A stretch of DNA of 64,000 nucleotides, taken from assembly GCF_011045115.1 (NCBI RefSeq), contig NZ_JAAKZG010000003.1:124001-188000 (forward strand), read 5' to 3'. Shown here in pieces: positions 37,420 through 45,700 of the stretch. The notes under the pieces are model-generated. The model had not been told where the DNA came from. It did no database searches and worked only from the letters and a program-made list of their open reading frames with translations. The stretch's first letter is position 1; every line of letters starts with the position of its first letter. This DNA is from Mesorhizobium zhangyense. GTDB lineage: Bacteria > Pseudomonadota > Alphaproteobacteria > Rhizobiales > Rhizobiaceae. A program made the translations under genes and the position numbers.

Positions 37420-37605
37420 TTACCCGCGGGCAATCCAGACGATGCCGACGCCGATGGCGATCGCCGCAAGCCCGGCAACGCGCAGGGCGTTTTCAGGCAC
37501 CAGAAGCACCTCCGCCGCCAGCTTCTTGGCGAGCAACGGAAAACCGCCGTAGATCAGGCCCTCTATGACGAGGACCAGACCCACGGCGGCGATAAAGTCG
37601 GACAC
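37420..37605 (-). CDS. DUF2065 family small membrane protein
   Basis: A 61-residue protein made of two hydrophobic helices (about 5-25 and 37-58) joined by a short basic loop, with the family pattern GLVLVIEGLIYGGFP and ENALRVAGLAAIAIGVGIVW. DUF2065 proteins have no established function but are often encoded between hflC and degP, which fits this site. The start is GTG, 6 bases after the hflC stop. A role as a small regulator or subunit of the HflKC complex is possible and untested. Confidence 0.82.
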   Translation of the reverse strand: MSDFIAAVGLVLVIEGLIYGGFPLLAKKLAAEVLLVPENALRVAGLAAIAIGVGIVWIARG

Positions 37606-37611
37606 CGGCGA

Positions 37612-38553
37612 TTACTGGCCGGTGGCTGGCTGTGCTGCACCCGCAGCCGGAGCGGCAGGCGCTGCCCCCGAGGCCGTACCGTTCGGATTGCGGAAGAAGC
37701 GGAAGAACTCCGAATCCGGCGACAGCACCATCGTCGTGCCGGAATTATCCAGCGCCGAGCTGTAGGCGCTCATCGAGCGGTAGAACTCGAAGAACTCAGG
37801 ATCGCGCTGGAACGCGCCGGCGAAGGCAGCGTTACGAGCGGCTTCGCCCTCACCGCGCAGGATTTCCGATTCCTTGCGCGCTTCGGCAACCGTCTCGATG
37901 ACTTCGCGGTCGGCGCGGGCGCGGATACGCTGTGCTGCTTCACGGCCGCGTGCCCTGAGCCTCTCGGCCTCGGCCAGACGCTCGGCCTTCATGCGCTCGA
38001 AGGTCTGCGCCGAAACGTCCTGCGTCAGGTCGGTGCGGCGGATGCGGACATCCTCGATCTCCAGCCCGAGCGAGGTTGCGTCGGGACGGAGCTGGTCGCG
38101 CACCTCACGCATCATCGAGGCACGTTCTTCCGACAGCGCCGACTCGAAACCGCGCAGACCGTAGACCCGGCGCAAGGCCGCGTCGAAACGCGTCTTGAGG
38201 CGGGCTTCGGCAAGCGAGATGTTACCCGAAACGGCCTGACGGAAACGACGTGGGTCCGAGATGCGATAGGCCATGAAAGCATCGACATCGTAGAACTTGC
38301 CGCCCGAAACCTGCACGCGGATGTCGTCGAGGTCGAAGCGCAGGACGCGGTTCTCGACCATCTGGACATTGTCTGCTTCGAAGATGCCGAACGGCGCCTT
38401 GAAGTAGATGCCGGGCTGCGTCTTCACGTCGACGATTTCACCAAAGCGCAGGATGATCGCCTGCTGCTTGGCGTTCACCACGAACACCGACGAATAGAGG
38501 ATGAAGAGAAGGACGACGGCGATGAGGCCGATGATTGGAAGTCGGTTGCTCAT
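37612..38553 (-). CDS. hflC: HflC, modulator of FtsH protease
   Basis: A 313-residue SPFH-domain protein. One N-terminal transmembrane helix (about 5-25, GLIAVVLLFILYSSVFVV) anchors it with the SPFH/band-7 domain in the periplasm. Helical coiled regions rich in Glu and Arg follow (RLAEAERLRARGREAAQ). The C-terminal tail is Ala/Pro-rich. With HflK it forms a large cage around FtsH and restrains its proteolysis of membrane proteins. Its ATG overlaps the hflK stop (ATGA). Confidence 0.95.
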   Translation of the reverse strand: MSNRLPIIGLIAVVLLFILYSSVFVVNAKQQAIILRFGEIVDVKTQPGIYFKAPFGIFEADNVQMVENRVLRFDLDDIRVQVSGGKFYDVDAFMAYRISDPRRFRQAVSGNISLAEARLKTRFDAALRRVYGLRGFESALSEERASMMREVRDQLRPDATSLGLEIEDVRIRRTDLTQDVSAQTFERMKAERLAEAERLRARGREAAQRIRARADREVIETVAEARKESEILRGEGEAARNAAFAGAFQRDPEFFEFYRSMSAYSSALDNSGTTMVLSPDSEFFRFFRNPNGTASGAAPAAPAAGAAQPATGQ

Positions 38554-39662
38554 CAGTTGCCTCCTTCGGCGGGAGCGGCAGGTGCGCGCTTCTGGAGTTC
38601 AGGCAACGGCAGATAGGGCACGACGCCCTGGCCGCTACCTTGTTCGACGATGACCTTGTTGGAGCCCTTGAGCACCTTTTCCATCGTTTCGATGAACAGG
38701 CGCTGGCGCGTCACATCGGGTGCCTTGGCATATTCGTCGTAGACGGAGATGAAGCGCTGCGCCTCACCTTCGGCTTCCTGCACGACACGGTTCTTGTAAC
38801 CAGCCGCTTCTTCGCGAACCTGAGCCGCCTCACCGCGAGCCTGACCGAGCTTCTGGTTGGAGTACTGGTTGGATTCCTCGACGAAACGGTCCTCGTCCTG
38901 CTCGGCGCGCTGCACCTCACTGAACGCATCCGCCACTTCGCGCGGCGGCGAAGCGTCCTCGATCGAGATGGCGTTGACCGCGAGGCCCGAGCCATATTCC
39001 TCGAGCGAGGTCTGGATGATGCCGCGCACGGCATCCGCAATGCCCTGACGATCGTCGCGGAAAATGTCCTGCGCCGGGCGGCGGCCCACGGCCTCACGCA
39101 TTGCGCTTTCGGCGACCTGCCGCAGCATGTCGTCCGGGTTGGACACGTTGAAAAGATAATCGCGCGGATTGTTGACCTGATAGGCCACCGAGAACTGCAC
39201 GTTGACGATGTTCTGGTCGCCCGACAGCATCAGGCCCGAGCTGGCGCGGTCCGAACCGCCGCCGATATTGATCAGCTTTTCAGCCGTGTTGGCCTTCTCG
39301 ACCGTTTCGATCGGCCACCAATGGAAATGCAGGCCCGGCTCCGAGAGCTGGTCCTTCGGCTTGCCGAAGCGCAGTTCGACAGCCACTTCGTCCGGCTGCA
39401 CGGTGTAGACGGCCTGGAAGGCCCAGAACACCAGAAGTGCTATGGCGATGAGGCCGAAAAGGGCCGGGTTGCCGGCGCCGCCGCCGGGAAGAACGTTCTT
39501 CAGCCTGTCCTGGCCGCGGCGGATGATATCCTCGAGATCCGGGGGAGAACCCTGCGGTCCGCTCGGACGAGGGCCCTGCCCCCATGGTCCGCCGCTATTG
39601 CCGCCGCCGCCGCCCCATGGGCCACCGCCGCCGCCTCCTCCACTCTGATTGTTCCAGGGCAT
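38553..39662 (-). CDS. hflK: HflK, modulator of FtsH protease
   Basis: A 369-residue SPFH protein. The N-terminus is a cytoplasmic Gly/Asn/Trp-rich stretch (GGGGGGPWGGGGGNSGGPWG), typical of HflK and HflC partners in many bacteria. A transmembrane helix near residues 65-85 (ALFGLIAIALLVFWAFQAVY) leads to the SPFH domain, then a charged coiled coil with repeated Glu/Arg, and a Pro/Ala tail. It pairs with HflC in the inner membrane. It is the first gene of the hflK-hflC-DUF2065-degP unit; folA ends 150 bases upstream on the same strand. Confidence 0.95.
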   Translation of the reverse strand: MPWNNQSGGGGGGGPWGGGGGNSGGPWGQGPRPSGPQGSPPDLEDIIRRGQDRLKNVLPGGGAGNPALFGLIAIALLVFWAFQAVYTVQPDEVAVELRFGKPKDQLSEPGLHFHWWPIETVEKANTAEKLINIGGGSDRASSGLMLSGDQNIVNVQFSVAYQVNNPRDYLFNVSNPDDMLRQVAESAMREAVGRRPAQDIFRDDRQGIADAVRGIIQTSLEEYGSGLAVNAISIEDASPPREVADAFSEVQRAEQDEDRFVEESNQYSNQKLGQARGEAAQVREEAAGYKNRVVQEAEGEAQRFISVYDEYAKAPDVTRQRLFIETMEKVLKGSNKVIVEQGSGQGVVPYLPLPELQKRAPAAPAEGGN

Positions 39663-39812
39663 GAATGTCCTTTCGCTTCAAAAACTTCCGCGCCTGCTGC
39701 GACAGGCCCAAATTCCTTATCTTCCTTCTATAGGGACGCCATCACGCGCTTTCAACGCAACCGCCGTCTGCGCCGCACCTTTTCAGATGCGACACGTTCC
39801 CCAAGCACGCCT

Positions 39813-40334
39813 TCAATGCACGTCCGCACGGCGTTCGTAAACCGTATAGCGTGTCGCATGGCTGTCCTTTTCGCCGGCTGGCAGCTCCTCCGCGCGGACA
39901 ATACGCCAAATCCGAGGGTCGATCGCCGGAAAACGAGTGTCGCCGTCGATTTCGCCCAGCACATGCGTCACATGTAGCCGGTCCGCCATCGGCAAGGCCT
40001 GCCGGTAGATCTCGCCGCCGCCGATGATGCAGATTTCGTCCGCGCCATCCATGCAGCGGCCGCGCACGGTGGCAAGCGTGATCGCATCCTCCAGCGAGCC
40101 GACGATCTCGGCGCCTTCGACGGAAAAACTCCGGTCGCGGGTCACCACGATGTTCAGCCGCCCCGGCAGCGGACGCTTGGGAAAACTCTCCCAAGTCTTG
40201 CGGCCCATGACGATCGGCTTGCCCATCGTCCCGGCCTTGAAGCGCTTGAGGTCGTTCGAAAGCCGCCACGGCAACCCGCCCTCGCGGCCGATCACGCCGT
40301 TTTCGGCGATGGCGACATAGATCGCGATATGCAT
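39813..40334 (-). CDS. folA: dihydrofolate reductase
   Basis: A 173-residue enzyme starting IAIYVAIAENGVIGREGGLPWRLSNDLK, with the substrate-binding Asp in LPWRLSNDLKRFK and the NADPH-binding segments VMGRKTWESFP, RPLPGRLNIVVTRD and ICIIGGGEIYRQAL. It reduces dihydrofolate to tetrahydrofolate, which regenerates the folate oxidised by ThyA. In many related genomes thyA is the neighbour of folA; here thyA is about 14 kb away with the inositol block between. Its ATG overlaps the stop of the DUF4424 gene (ATGA), so it is translated from that upstream transcript. Confidence 0.95.
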   Translation of the reverse strand: MHIAIYVAIAENGVIGREGGLPWRLSNDLKRFKAGTMGKPIVMGRKTWESFPKRPLPGRLNIVVTRDRSFSVEGAEIVGSLEDAITLATVRGRCMDGADEICIIGGGEIYRQALPMADRLHVTHVLGEIDGDTRFPAIDPRIWRIVRAEELPAGEKDSHATRYTVYERRADVH

Positions 40335-41347
40335 CAGTTACCGCTCCCGCTCTGGCTTGGAGTGAGGATCAATATGTTGAGATCGCGCTCGGGATAAAAA
40401 TCGTTCGCCGTCATGCGGAAGGTCGTCGGCCCGACCTTTTCGACACCGTTGCCACAAAAGGAGATGATGTTCTTCGGATCGCCCTTGTCGATGGTCAGCG
40501 CGAACTTACCGATAGTGCCGGTGGCCCAGTTGCCGCCCGTGGTCAGCACATAGGCGATGCGGCTCTCGCTGAGCGAGGGATAGCCGTCGGCATTTTCCTT
40601 CGCCGATTTGGCAACGGCGCGTTCGAAAGCGGCATCCATGCAATAGCGCTGCTTGTAGTCGGCATAGCCGTCGCCCTGGAATTTTCCGTCATTGAAGAAG
40701 TTCAGCCCCACCGAGGCGCCAACACTGGGCTGATAGCTGTGGGCGACCTTCACCGTCTTTCCCGCCGGAAATTTCGCACGCCACCAATAGGTCGAGCGCA
40801 ACTGCCAATAGGGCGTGCGCACGCTCTTCATGCCCGAGCCATCATCAAACTCGTCGATGACGATGATGCCGCGATCAAGCCAGTCGTCGGCGACATCCTG
40901 CGGCAGCGCCTCCAGCGCCTTCACCGCGGTATCGCCGAACGGATAGAACGGTACGTTCTGCGCCTTCAACTCGTCGGATACATCGATGCCGACGGCGACC
41001 GCCTTGTGCTCCAGTTCCGGCTTGATCGCCTGGCCGTCGGCCGAAACCTCGAAGCCGAGGAAATTGTCGACATCGTTTTTGGGTATCGCCGGCATCTCAT
41101 AAGGGCTGCCGGCAATATCCGGCATCGGAAAGGCGACGATGGTGTCGACATCCTTGTCCGTCTGGTTGCGGAACACGTAGTCGACCGTGACCTTCTCCTG
41201 CGAGATGAACAGGTCTTCGCTTTCCATGGCGATCGCGTCGGTGCGCGACAGAATCAGCCCGCCGGTGCCGAGTTCGGCCACAGAGTCATTGGCCAGCGCC
41301 GGCGCCGACACGGTGACGAGGCTGGCGAGCAGGACGTGGCGAAGCAT
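40334..41347 (-). CDS. DUF4424 family secreted protein
   Basis: A 337-residue exported protein with a signal peptide (about 1-19, ending APALA) and the family opening NDSVAELGTGGLILSRTD. It has the segment YVFRNQTDKDVDTIVAFPMPDI and conserved WRAKFPAGKTVKVAHSYQPSVG. Several Cys and Tyr are conserved near the C-terminus (KQRYCMDAAFE, ISFCGNG). The fold looks beta-rich and the protein probably stays in the periplasm. Function unknown. Its stop overlaps the start of folA, an odd pairing of an envelope protein with a cytosolic enzyme. Copy A of the repeat family lies just upstream. Confidence 0.82.
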   Translation of the reverse strand: MLRHVLLASLVTVSAPALANDSVAELGTGGLILSRTDAIAMESEDLFISQEKVTVDYVFRNQTDKDVDTIVAFPMPDIAGSPYEMPAIPKNDVDNFLGFEVSADGQAIKPELEHKAVAVGIDVSDELKAQNVPFYPFGDTAVKALEALPQDVADDWLDRGIIVIDEFDDGSGMKSVRTPYWQLRSTYWWRAKFPAGKTVKVAHSYQPSVGASVGLNFFNDGKFQGDGYADYKQRYCMDAAFERAVAKSAKENADGYPSLSESRIAYVLTTGGNWATGTIGKFALTIDKGDPKNIISFCGNGVEKVGPTTFRMTANDFYPERDLNILILTPSQSGSGN

Positions 41348-41459
41348 GAAAAATCCCCCGGCGTTGCGCTGATCGGCATGGTTTTGCCGAGTCAGTCAGG
41401 CATGGGCATCTAACCTGCCTGGGGAGGTGTGATCAAAGCAAATTCGATGGCCGGAATTG

Positions 41460-41578
41460 CCCCTTACCCGTACCCTCTCCCCGTAAGGGCGGGGAGAGGG
41501 AGGCGTCAGCGTCGCGGCCAGCCACCTTCTCCCCGTACTATACGGGGAGAAGGTGGCGGCAGGCGGATGAGGGGCGGC
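41460..41578. repeat. RIME-like palindromic repeat, copy A
   Basis: Two palindromes in tandem. The first is CCCTCTCCCCGT around 41473-41484 with GGGGAGAGGG at 41491-41500. The second has perfect 16-bp arms, CCACCTTCTCCCCGTA (41522-41537) and TACGGGGAGAAGGTGG (41541-41556). It is followed by CGGCAGGCGGATGAGGGGC, which also ends copy B. It resembles rhizobial intergenic mosaic elements. It lies between the iolB stop and the DUF4424 start. Confidence 0.8.
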
Positions 41579-41638
41579 ACCGTCGTCGAAGTAGGAAAAG
41601 CCAGCAGATGACTGTCAGGGCAGAGTCGGCAAGCAGCC

Positions 41639-42436
41639 TCAAGCCTTCAGCAGCCACTCATGCTCGGTGGCATTGTGGAACTTCCACGTCCGCTTCGGCC
41701 CAGCCATGACGTTGAGATACCAGAGATCGTAACCATGGCAGGCAGCGCAGGGATGATACCCCTTGGGCACCATCACCACGTCGCCGTCTTCCACCGCCAT
41801 CGTCTCATCCAGCGAACGGTCGTCGGTGTAGACGCGCTGGAAAGCAAAACCCTGGGGCGGGTTGAGGCGGTGGTAATAGGTTTCTTCCAAGTAGGACTCA
41901 GCAGGCAGATTGTCCTGGTCGTGCTTGTGCGGCGGGTAGCTCGATGTGTGGCCGCCGGGTGTGATCACTTCGACCACCAGCAGCGAATCCGCCGGCTCGC
42001 CTTCCGGCAATATGTTGGTAACGTAGCGCGTGTTAGTGCCCTTGCCGCGCAATTCCTCGTGAAGATCCTTCGGCGCGATCACCCGCACCGGCAGCCCGCC
42101 GCCGAGGCCGGGTGCGGAACAGACGGCGAGTTCCAGATCGGTGCCGGCTTCCACCGACCATTCGGTGTCCTGCGGCACATAGACCGACCATGGCTTGCCC
42201 TCGAAGGGCGACATGCGCTCGCCGAGAACGCCGAGATCCTGCCCGCCGGCATGGACCCTGCCCTTGCCCGAAACGAAAACGAGGCAGACCTCGCGCGAAC
42301 CACTGCTCTCCGCCACCGTCTCGCCGGGCGTCAGGCGATGCAGGTCGAAACCGACGTAACCCCAGCCGGCACTTTGCGGCGTCACATGGGCGACGCGGCC
42401 GCCGCCATCCTTGGCCTTCACCAAAAGCTTCGACAT
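41639..42436 (-). CDS. iolB: 5-deoxy-glucuronate isomerase
   Basis: A 265-residue bicupin. The family patterns YVGFDLHRLTPGETVAESS, SREVCLVFVSGKGRV and the metal site SSYPPHKHDQDNLPAESYLEETYYHR (His-x-His-x5-Glu and later residues) are complete. HPCAACHGYDLWYLNVMAGP follows near the C-terminus. It converts 5-deoxy-D-glucuronate to 5-dehydro-2-deoxy-D-gluconate in myo-inositol breakdown. The ATG at 42436 (MSKLLVKAK) gives the family's usual length. It is the last gene of the iolC-iolD-iolE-membrane protein-iolB run, 4 bases after the small membrane protein. Confidence 0.96.
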   Translation of the reverse strand: MSKLLVKAKDGGGRVAHVTPQSAGWGYVGFDLHRLTPGETVAESSGSREVCLVFVSGKGRVHAGGQDLGVLGERMSPFEGKPWSVYVPQDTEWSVEAGTDLELAVCSAPGLGGGLPVRVIAPKDLHEELRGKGTNTRYVTNILPEGEPADSLLVVEVITPGGHTSSYPPHKHDQDNLPAESYLEETYYHRLNPPQGFAFQRVYTDDRSLDETMAVEDGDVVMVPKGYHPCAACHGYDLWYLNVMAGPKRTWKFHNATEHEWLLKA

Positions 42437-42440
42437 GGCT

Positions 42441-42662
42441 TTAATCCTTCTTGTCGGCATCCACAGGCGGCGGCGCATAGCTGAAGAGATACTGCCACGC
42501 AGCGTAGGCGGAAAATCCCAGCATGATCATTCCCCATGTCGGCGAATCCATCGCGAACTCGATGCCCGCCCAGACAAGGCAGAATGCAACCAGCGCGATA
42601 CGCCGCCACAGCGGGTGGAAGAAGGGATGTTCGTTATCCTTGGTCAAATGAAACGGCTCCAA
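42441..42662 (-). CDS. small inner-membrane protein of the iol operon
   Basis: A 73-residue protein with two predicted transmembrane helices (IALVAFCLVWAGIEFAM and IMLGFSAYAAWQYLF) and a short charged tail (VDADKKD). It is not a known Iol enzyme and I do not recognise the family. The start is TTG; a second TTG five codons downstream has GGAG 9 bases before it and may be the true one. It lies 4 bases before iolB and 64 bases after iolE, all on the same strand, so it is made with the inositol enzymes. It could aid a transporter or be a membrane anchor, which is a guess. Confidence 0.65.
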   Translation of the reverse strand: MEPFHLTKDNEHPFFHPLWRRIALVAFCLVWAGIEFAMDSPTWGMIMLGFSAYAAWQYLFSYAPPPVDADKKD

Positions 42663-42726
42663 TCGGAAATCAGGTCAGCTCTTGCGCCCAAGCTTGGCAC
42701 AGTCCGGCAGGGATGTGCCAGCACGA

Positions 42727-43644
42727 TCAGACATTGGGGAAGCCCTGCGTCTCGACAGTGTAGCCGGCAGCATTCATCACCCGCATCAATTCCTTGTGGC
42801 CGACCTGAGCCATTTTCAGCGGCGGGTTCTTCTTCGGGTCCTGCTCGGCCTCGACCACGAACCAGCCTTCATAGCCATGATCCGCGAAGCGCTGCACGAT
42901 AGCGGCGAAATCCAGCGAGCCGTCTCCCGGCACCGTGAAGGCGCCCAGCGCCACCGCGTCGAGGAACGACTGCCTCTTCCGGTCCAGGCCGTCGATCACG
43001 CCACGGCGGATATCCTTCACGTGCACATGGCTGATGCGCTTGTGGTGATTGTCGATGGCGCGCAACACGTCACCGCCAGCGAAAGCGAGGTGACCGGCAT
43101 CGAGCAGCAGCGGAATGCCCTCGCCGGAATGGTTCATGAAGGCATCCAGCTCGTGCTCGAACTGCACGACGGCAGCCATATGATGATGATAGGAAAGCGG
43201 CATGCCCTGCCCGGCGCACCATTCGCCGAATTCGGTGACCTTACGCGCGTATACCTTCATCTCGTCGTCGGAGAGCACCGCCTTCGTCGCCAGCGGCTTC
43301 GAGCGGTCGCCCTGGATCGAGCGGCCGACCTCGCCATAGACGATGCAGGGCGCGTTGACGGCCTTGAACAGGTCGATCATCGGCTGGATGCGGCGCTTGT
43401 TGGCCGACAGGTCCTCATCGACCAGCGTGCCCGAAAACCAGCCGCCGCAAAGGGTGACGTCCGCAGCCTTCAGGATCGGCAGCATGACCTCCGGATCGTC
43501 GGGAAAACGCCGGCCCTTCTCCATGCCGGTGAAACCCGCCGAGCGCGACTGGCGAAGACATTCCTCCAGCGAGACATCATCGCTCAGTTCCACAAGATCG
43601 TCGTTCCACCACGCGATGGGTGACATGCCCAGTTTGGCTTTCAA
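42727..43644 (-). CDS. iolE: myo-inosose-2 dehydratase
   Basis: A 305-residue TIM-barrel of the xylose isomerase-like family. It starts KAKLGMSPIAWWNDDLVEL, and the metal ligands fall in GYHHH-type segment PLSYHHHMAAVV, LLLDAGHLAFAGG and HVHVKDIR, ending with GWFVVEAEQDPKKNPPL. These patterns are diagnostic of IolE. It removes water from 2-keto-myo-inositol to give 3D-(3,5/4)-trihydroxycyclohexane-1,2-dione, the substrate of IolD. A palindromic repeat lies between iolD and this gene, so the run may be read from one promoter through the repeat. Confidence 0.95.
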   Translation of the reverse strand: MKAKLGMSPIAWWNDDLVELSDDVSLEECLRQSRSAGFTGMEKGRRFPDDPEVMLPILKAADVTLCGGWFSGTLVDEDLSANKRRIQPMIDLFKAVNAPCIVYGEVGRSIQGDRSKPLATKAVLSDDEMKVYARKVTEFGEWCAGQGMPLSYHHHMAAVVQFEHELDAFMNHSGEGIPLLLDAGHLAFAGGDVLRAIDNHHKRISHVHVKDIRRGVIDGLDRKRQSFLDAVALGAFTVPGDGSLDFAAIVQRFADHGYEGWFVVEAEQDPKKNPPLKMAQVGHKELMRVMNAAGYTVETQGFPNV

Positions 43645-43698
43645 GTCGTTGCTCCGGTTTCAGATCGTTGGGATCGTTCTGTTGTAATTTGGGAGGTT

Positions 43699-43825
43699 GG
43701 CGCTGCCCCTCACCCTTACCCTCTCCCCGTGAACGGGGAGAGGGAGGCGCCAGCGTTGGAGCTTCCTCCTTCTCCCCGTCCCTATACGGGGAGAAGGTGC
43801 CGGCAGGCGGATGAGGGGCAGCGCC
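43699..43825. repeat. RIME-like palindromic repeat, copy B
   Basis: The element is bounded by a perfect 14-bp inverted repeat, GGCGCTGCCCCTCA at 43699-43712 and TGAGGGGCAGCGCC at 43812-43825. Inside are two smaller palindromes, CTCTCCCCGT with ACGGGGAGAG and CTTCTCCCCGT with ACGGGGAGAAG, in the same order as copy A. It lies inside the iol operon between iolD and iolE. Confidence 0.85.
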
Positions 43826-43829
43826 GACC

Positions 43830-45680
43830 TCAATCCCCTACCCGCTGCAATTTCACCGCCTCTTCATAAGCCTTCCGCGCAGCGACAACTTCCTTACGCG
43901 CGCTCACCTCCGGCACCGCCACATCCCACCAATGCCCGCCGGCGTCGGTCGAAATCAGCGGATCGGTATCAATGACCACCACGGTCGTGCGCGGGTTCTG
44001 CTTGGCGCGACCCAACGCCGTCTCCAGCTCCGCCACCGACGACACCTTTTCCGAGATCGCGCCGAGGCTTGCGGCATGGGCGGCGAAGTCGATATCGGGC
44101 AAGGTCTGGTGGCGCGAGTCCTTCAGCAGATTGTTGAAGTTGGCCCCGCCGGTGCCCATCTGCAGCCGGTTGATGCAGCCATAGCCGCGATTGTCGAGCA
44201 GCACGATGGTCAGCCGCAGGCCGAGCATCACCGAAGTGGCGATCTCCGAATTCAGCATCAGGTAGGAGCCGTCGCCGACCATGACGACGACTTCCTCGTC
44301 GGGCTTCGCCATCTTGACGCCGAGCCCGCCGGCAATCTCGTAACCCATGCAGGAATAGCCGTATTCGGCATGGTAGGAACCCGGCGCGCCGGCTTGCCAC
44401 AGCTTGTGCAATTCGCCGGGCAGCCCGCCCGCCGCATGAAGCACCGTGACGCCCGAACCCATCGCCCGCTGCACCGCGCCGATCACCTGCGCATCCGAAG
44501 GCAGCGCGGCATTGGTCGAAGCGGTGACCTTGGCAGCCGCCGCCTGCCATTCGGCCTTGCCCGCCTTGGCGTTTTGCGTCCACGCTGCCGGCGCTTTGTA
44601 GCCCTTCAGCCCTGCGCCCAGTTCCGCCAACCCTTCCGCAGCATCCGCCACCAGCGGCAGCGCGCGATGTTTTCCCGCATCGAACGCCTGCACATTCAAC
44701 CCGACAAAAGTCTTTTCCGAATTCCGGAACAGCGCCCAGGAGCCGGTGGTGAAATCCTGCAAACGCGTGCCGACCGCCAGGATCACATCGGCCTCCTCCG
44801 CCAGCCGGTTGGCAGCCGAAGTGCCGGTGACACCGACCGCGGCCATGTTGAGCGGATGATCGTCCGGCAGCGAGGATTTGCCGCCTTGCGTCTCGCAGAC
44901 CGGAATGCCGGTCGCCTCGACCAGCCGGGCGAGATCGCCGGATGCCTGCGAATAGAGCACGCCACCGCCTGCGATGATCAGCGGCTTCTTCGCGTCCTTA
45001 AGTGCTGCCACCGCCGCCGCCAGTTCGGTGCGGTCCGGGCGTGGCCGGCGCTGCGTCCACAGCCGCTCCTCGAAGAAGCTCTCGGGATAATCGTAAGCCT
45101 CGGCCTGCACATCCTGGCATAGCGAAAGTGTCACAGGCCCGCATTCGGCCGGATCGGTGAGCACTTGCATGGCCCGCGCCAAAGCCGGGATGATCTGCTC
45201 GGGCCGCGTGATGCGGTCGAAATAGCGCGATACCGGGCGGAAACAGTCATTGGCCGAAACGGTGCCGTCACCAAAACTCTCCACCTGCTGCAAAACCGGG
45301 TCGGGAATGCGGTTAGCGAAGACATCGCCCGGCAAAAGCAGCAGCGGCAGCCGGTTGACATGGGCCAGCGCGCAGGCCGTGACCAGATTGGTGGCACCGG
45401 GGCCGATCGAGGAGGTCACCGCCATGATGCGGCGGCGGAAATGCGCCTTGCCATAGGCAATCGCCGCATGGGCCATCGCCTGCTCGTTATGGGCGCGGAA
45501 AGTCGGCAGGTCCTCGCGGACCTGGTAGAGCGCCTCGCCCATGCCGGCGACATTGCCATGCCCGAAGATCGCCCAGACACCGCCGAACAACGGCAGTTTC
45601 TCGCCGTCAATCTCGGTCATCTGGCGGGCGAGAAAGCGCGTCAGCGCCTGCGCCATGGTCAGGCGGATTGTCTTTGTCAT
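43830..45680 (-). CDS. iolD: 3D-(3,5/4)-trihydroxycyclohexane-1,2-dione hydrolase
   Basis: A 616-residue thiamine-diphosphate enzyme of the acetolactate synthase fold. The catalytic Glu is expected in HNEQAMAHAAIAYGKAHFR. SIGPGATNLVTACALAHVN is conserved and the ThDP/Mg motif is MVGDGSYLMLNSEIATSV with LLDNRGYGCINRLQ. It opens the cyclohexane ring to 5-deoxy-D-glucuronate. It follows iolC after 20 bases. Although it shares a fold with IlvB in this window, the IolD-specific segments (for example DRITRPEQIIPALARAMQVL and LKDSRHQTLPDIDFAAHA) exclude acetolactate synthase. Confidence 0.96.
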   Translation of the reverse strand: MTKTIRLTMAQALTRFLARQMTEIDGEKLPLFGGVWAIFGHGNVAGMGEALYQVREDLPTFRAHNEQAMAHAAIAYGKAHFRRRIMAVTSSIGPGATNLVTACALAHVNRLPLLLLPGDVFANRIPDPVLQQVESFGDGTVSANDCFRPVSRYFDRITRPEQIIPALARAMQVLTDPAECGPVTLSLCQDVQAEAYDYPESFFEERLWTQRRPRPDRTELAAAVAALKDAKKPLIIAGGGVLYSQASGDLARLVEATGIPVCETQGGKSSLPDDHPLNMAAVGVTGTSAANRLAEEADVILAVGTRLQDFTTGSWALFRNSEKTFVGLNVQAFDAGKHRALPLVADAAEGLAELGAGLKGYKAPAAWTQNAKAGKAEWQAAAAKVTASTNAALPSDAQVIGAVQRAMGSGVTVLHAAGGLPGELHKLWQAGAPGSYHAEYGYSCMGYEIAGGLGVKMAKPDEEVVVMVGDGSYLMLNSEIATSVMLGLRLTIVLLDNRGYGCINRLQMGTGGANFNNLLKDSRHQTLPDIDFAAHAASLGAISEKVSSVAELETALGRAKQNPRTTVVVIDTDPLISTDAGGHWWDVAVPEVSARKEVVAARKAYEEAVKLQRVGD

Positions 45681-45700
45681 CGCTTATTCCTCCCAGCCCT

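Noticed and set aside
38535..39977. 480-codon plus-strand frame opposite hflK and folA
   Set aside because: It covers parts of two real genes in reverse and has no domain signature.
41460..43825. Repeats A and B taken as a CRISPR array
   Set aside because: The copies are 2 kb apart, palindromic throughout and lack regular spacers; no cas genes are present.
43932..45122. 396-codon plus-strand frame opposite iolD
   Set aside because: Antisense shadow of iolD; composition is His/Arg/Gln-rich as expected for such frames.
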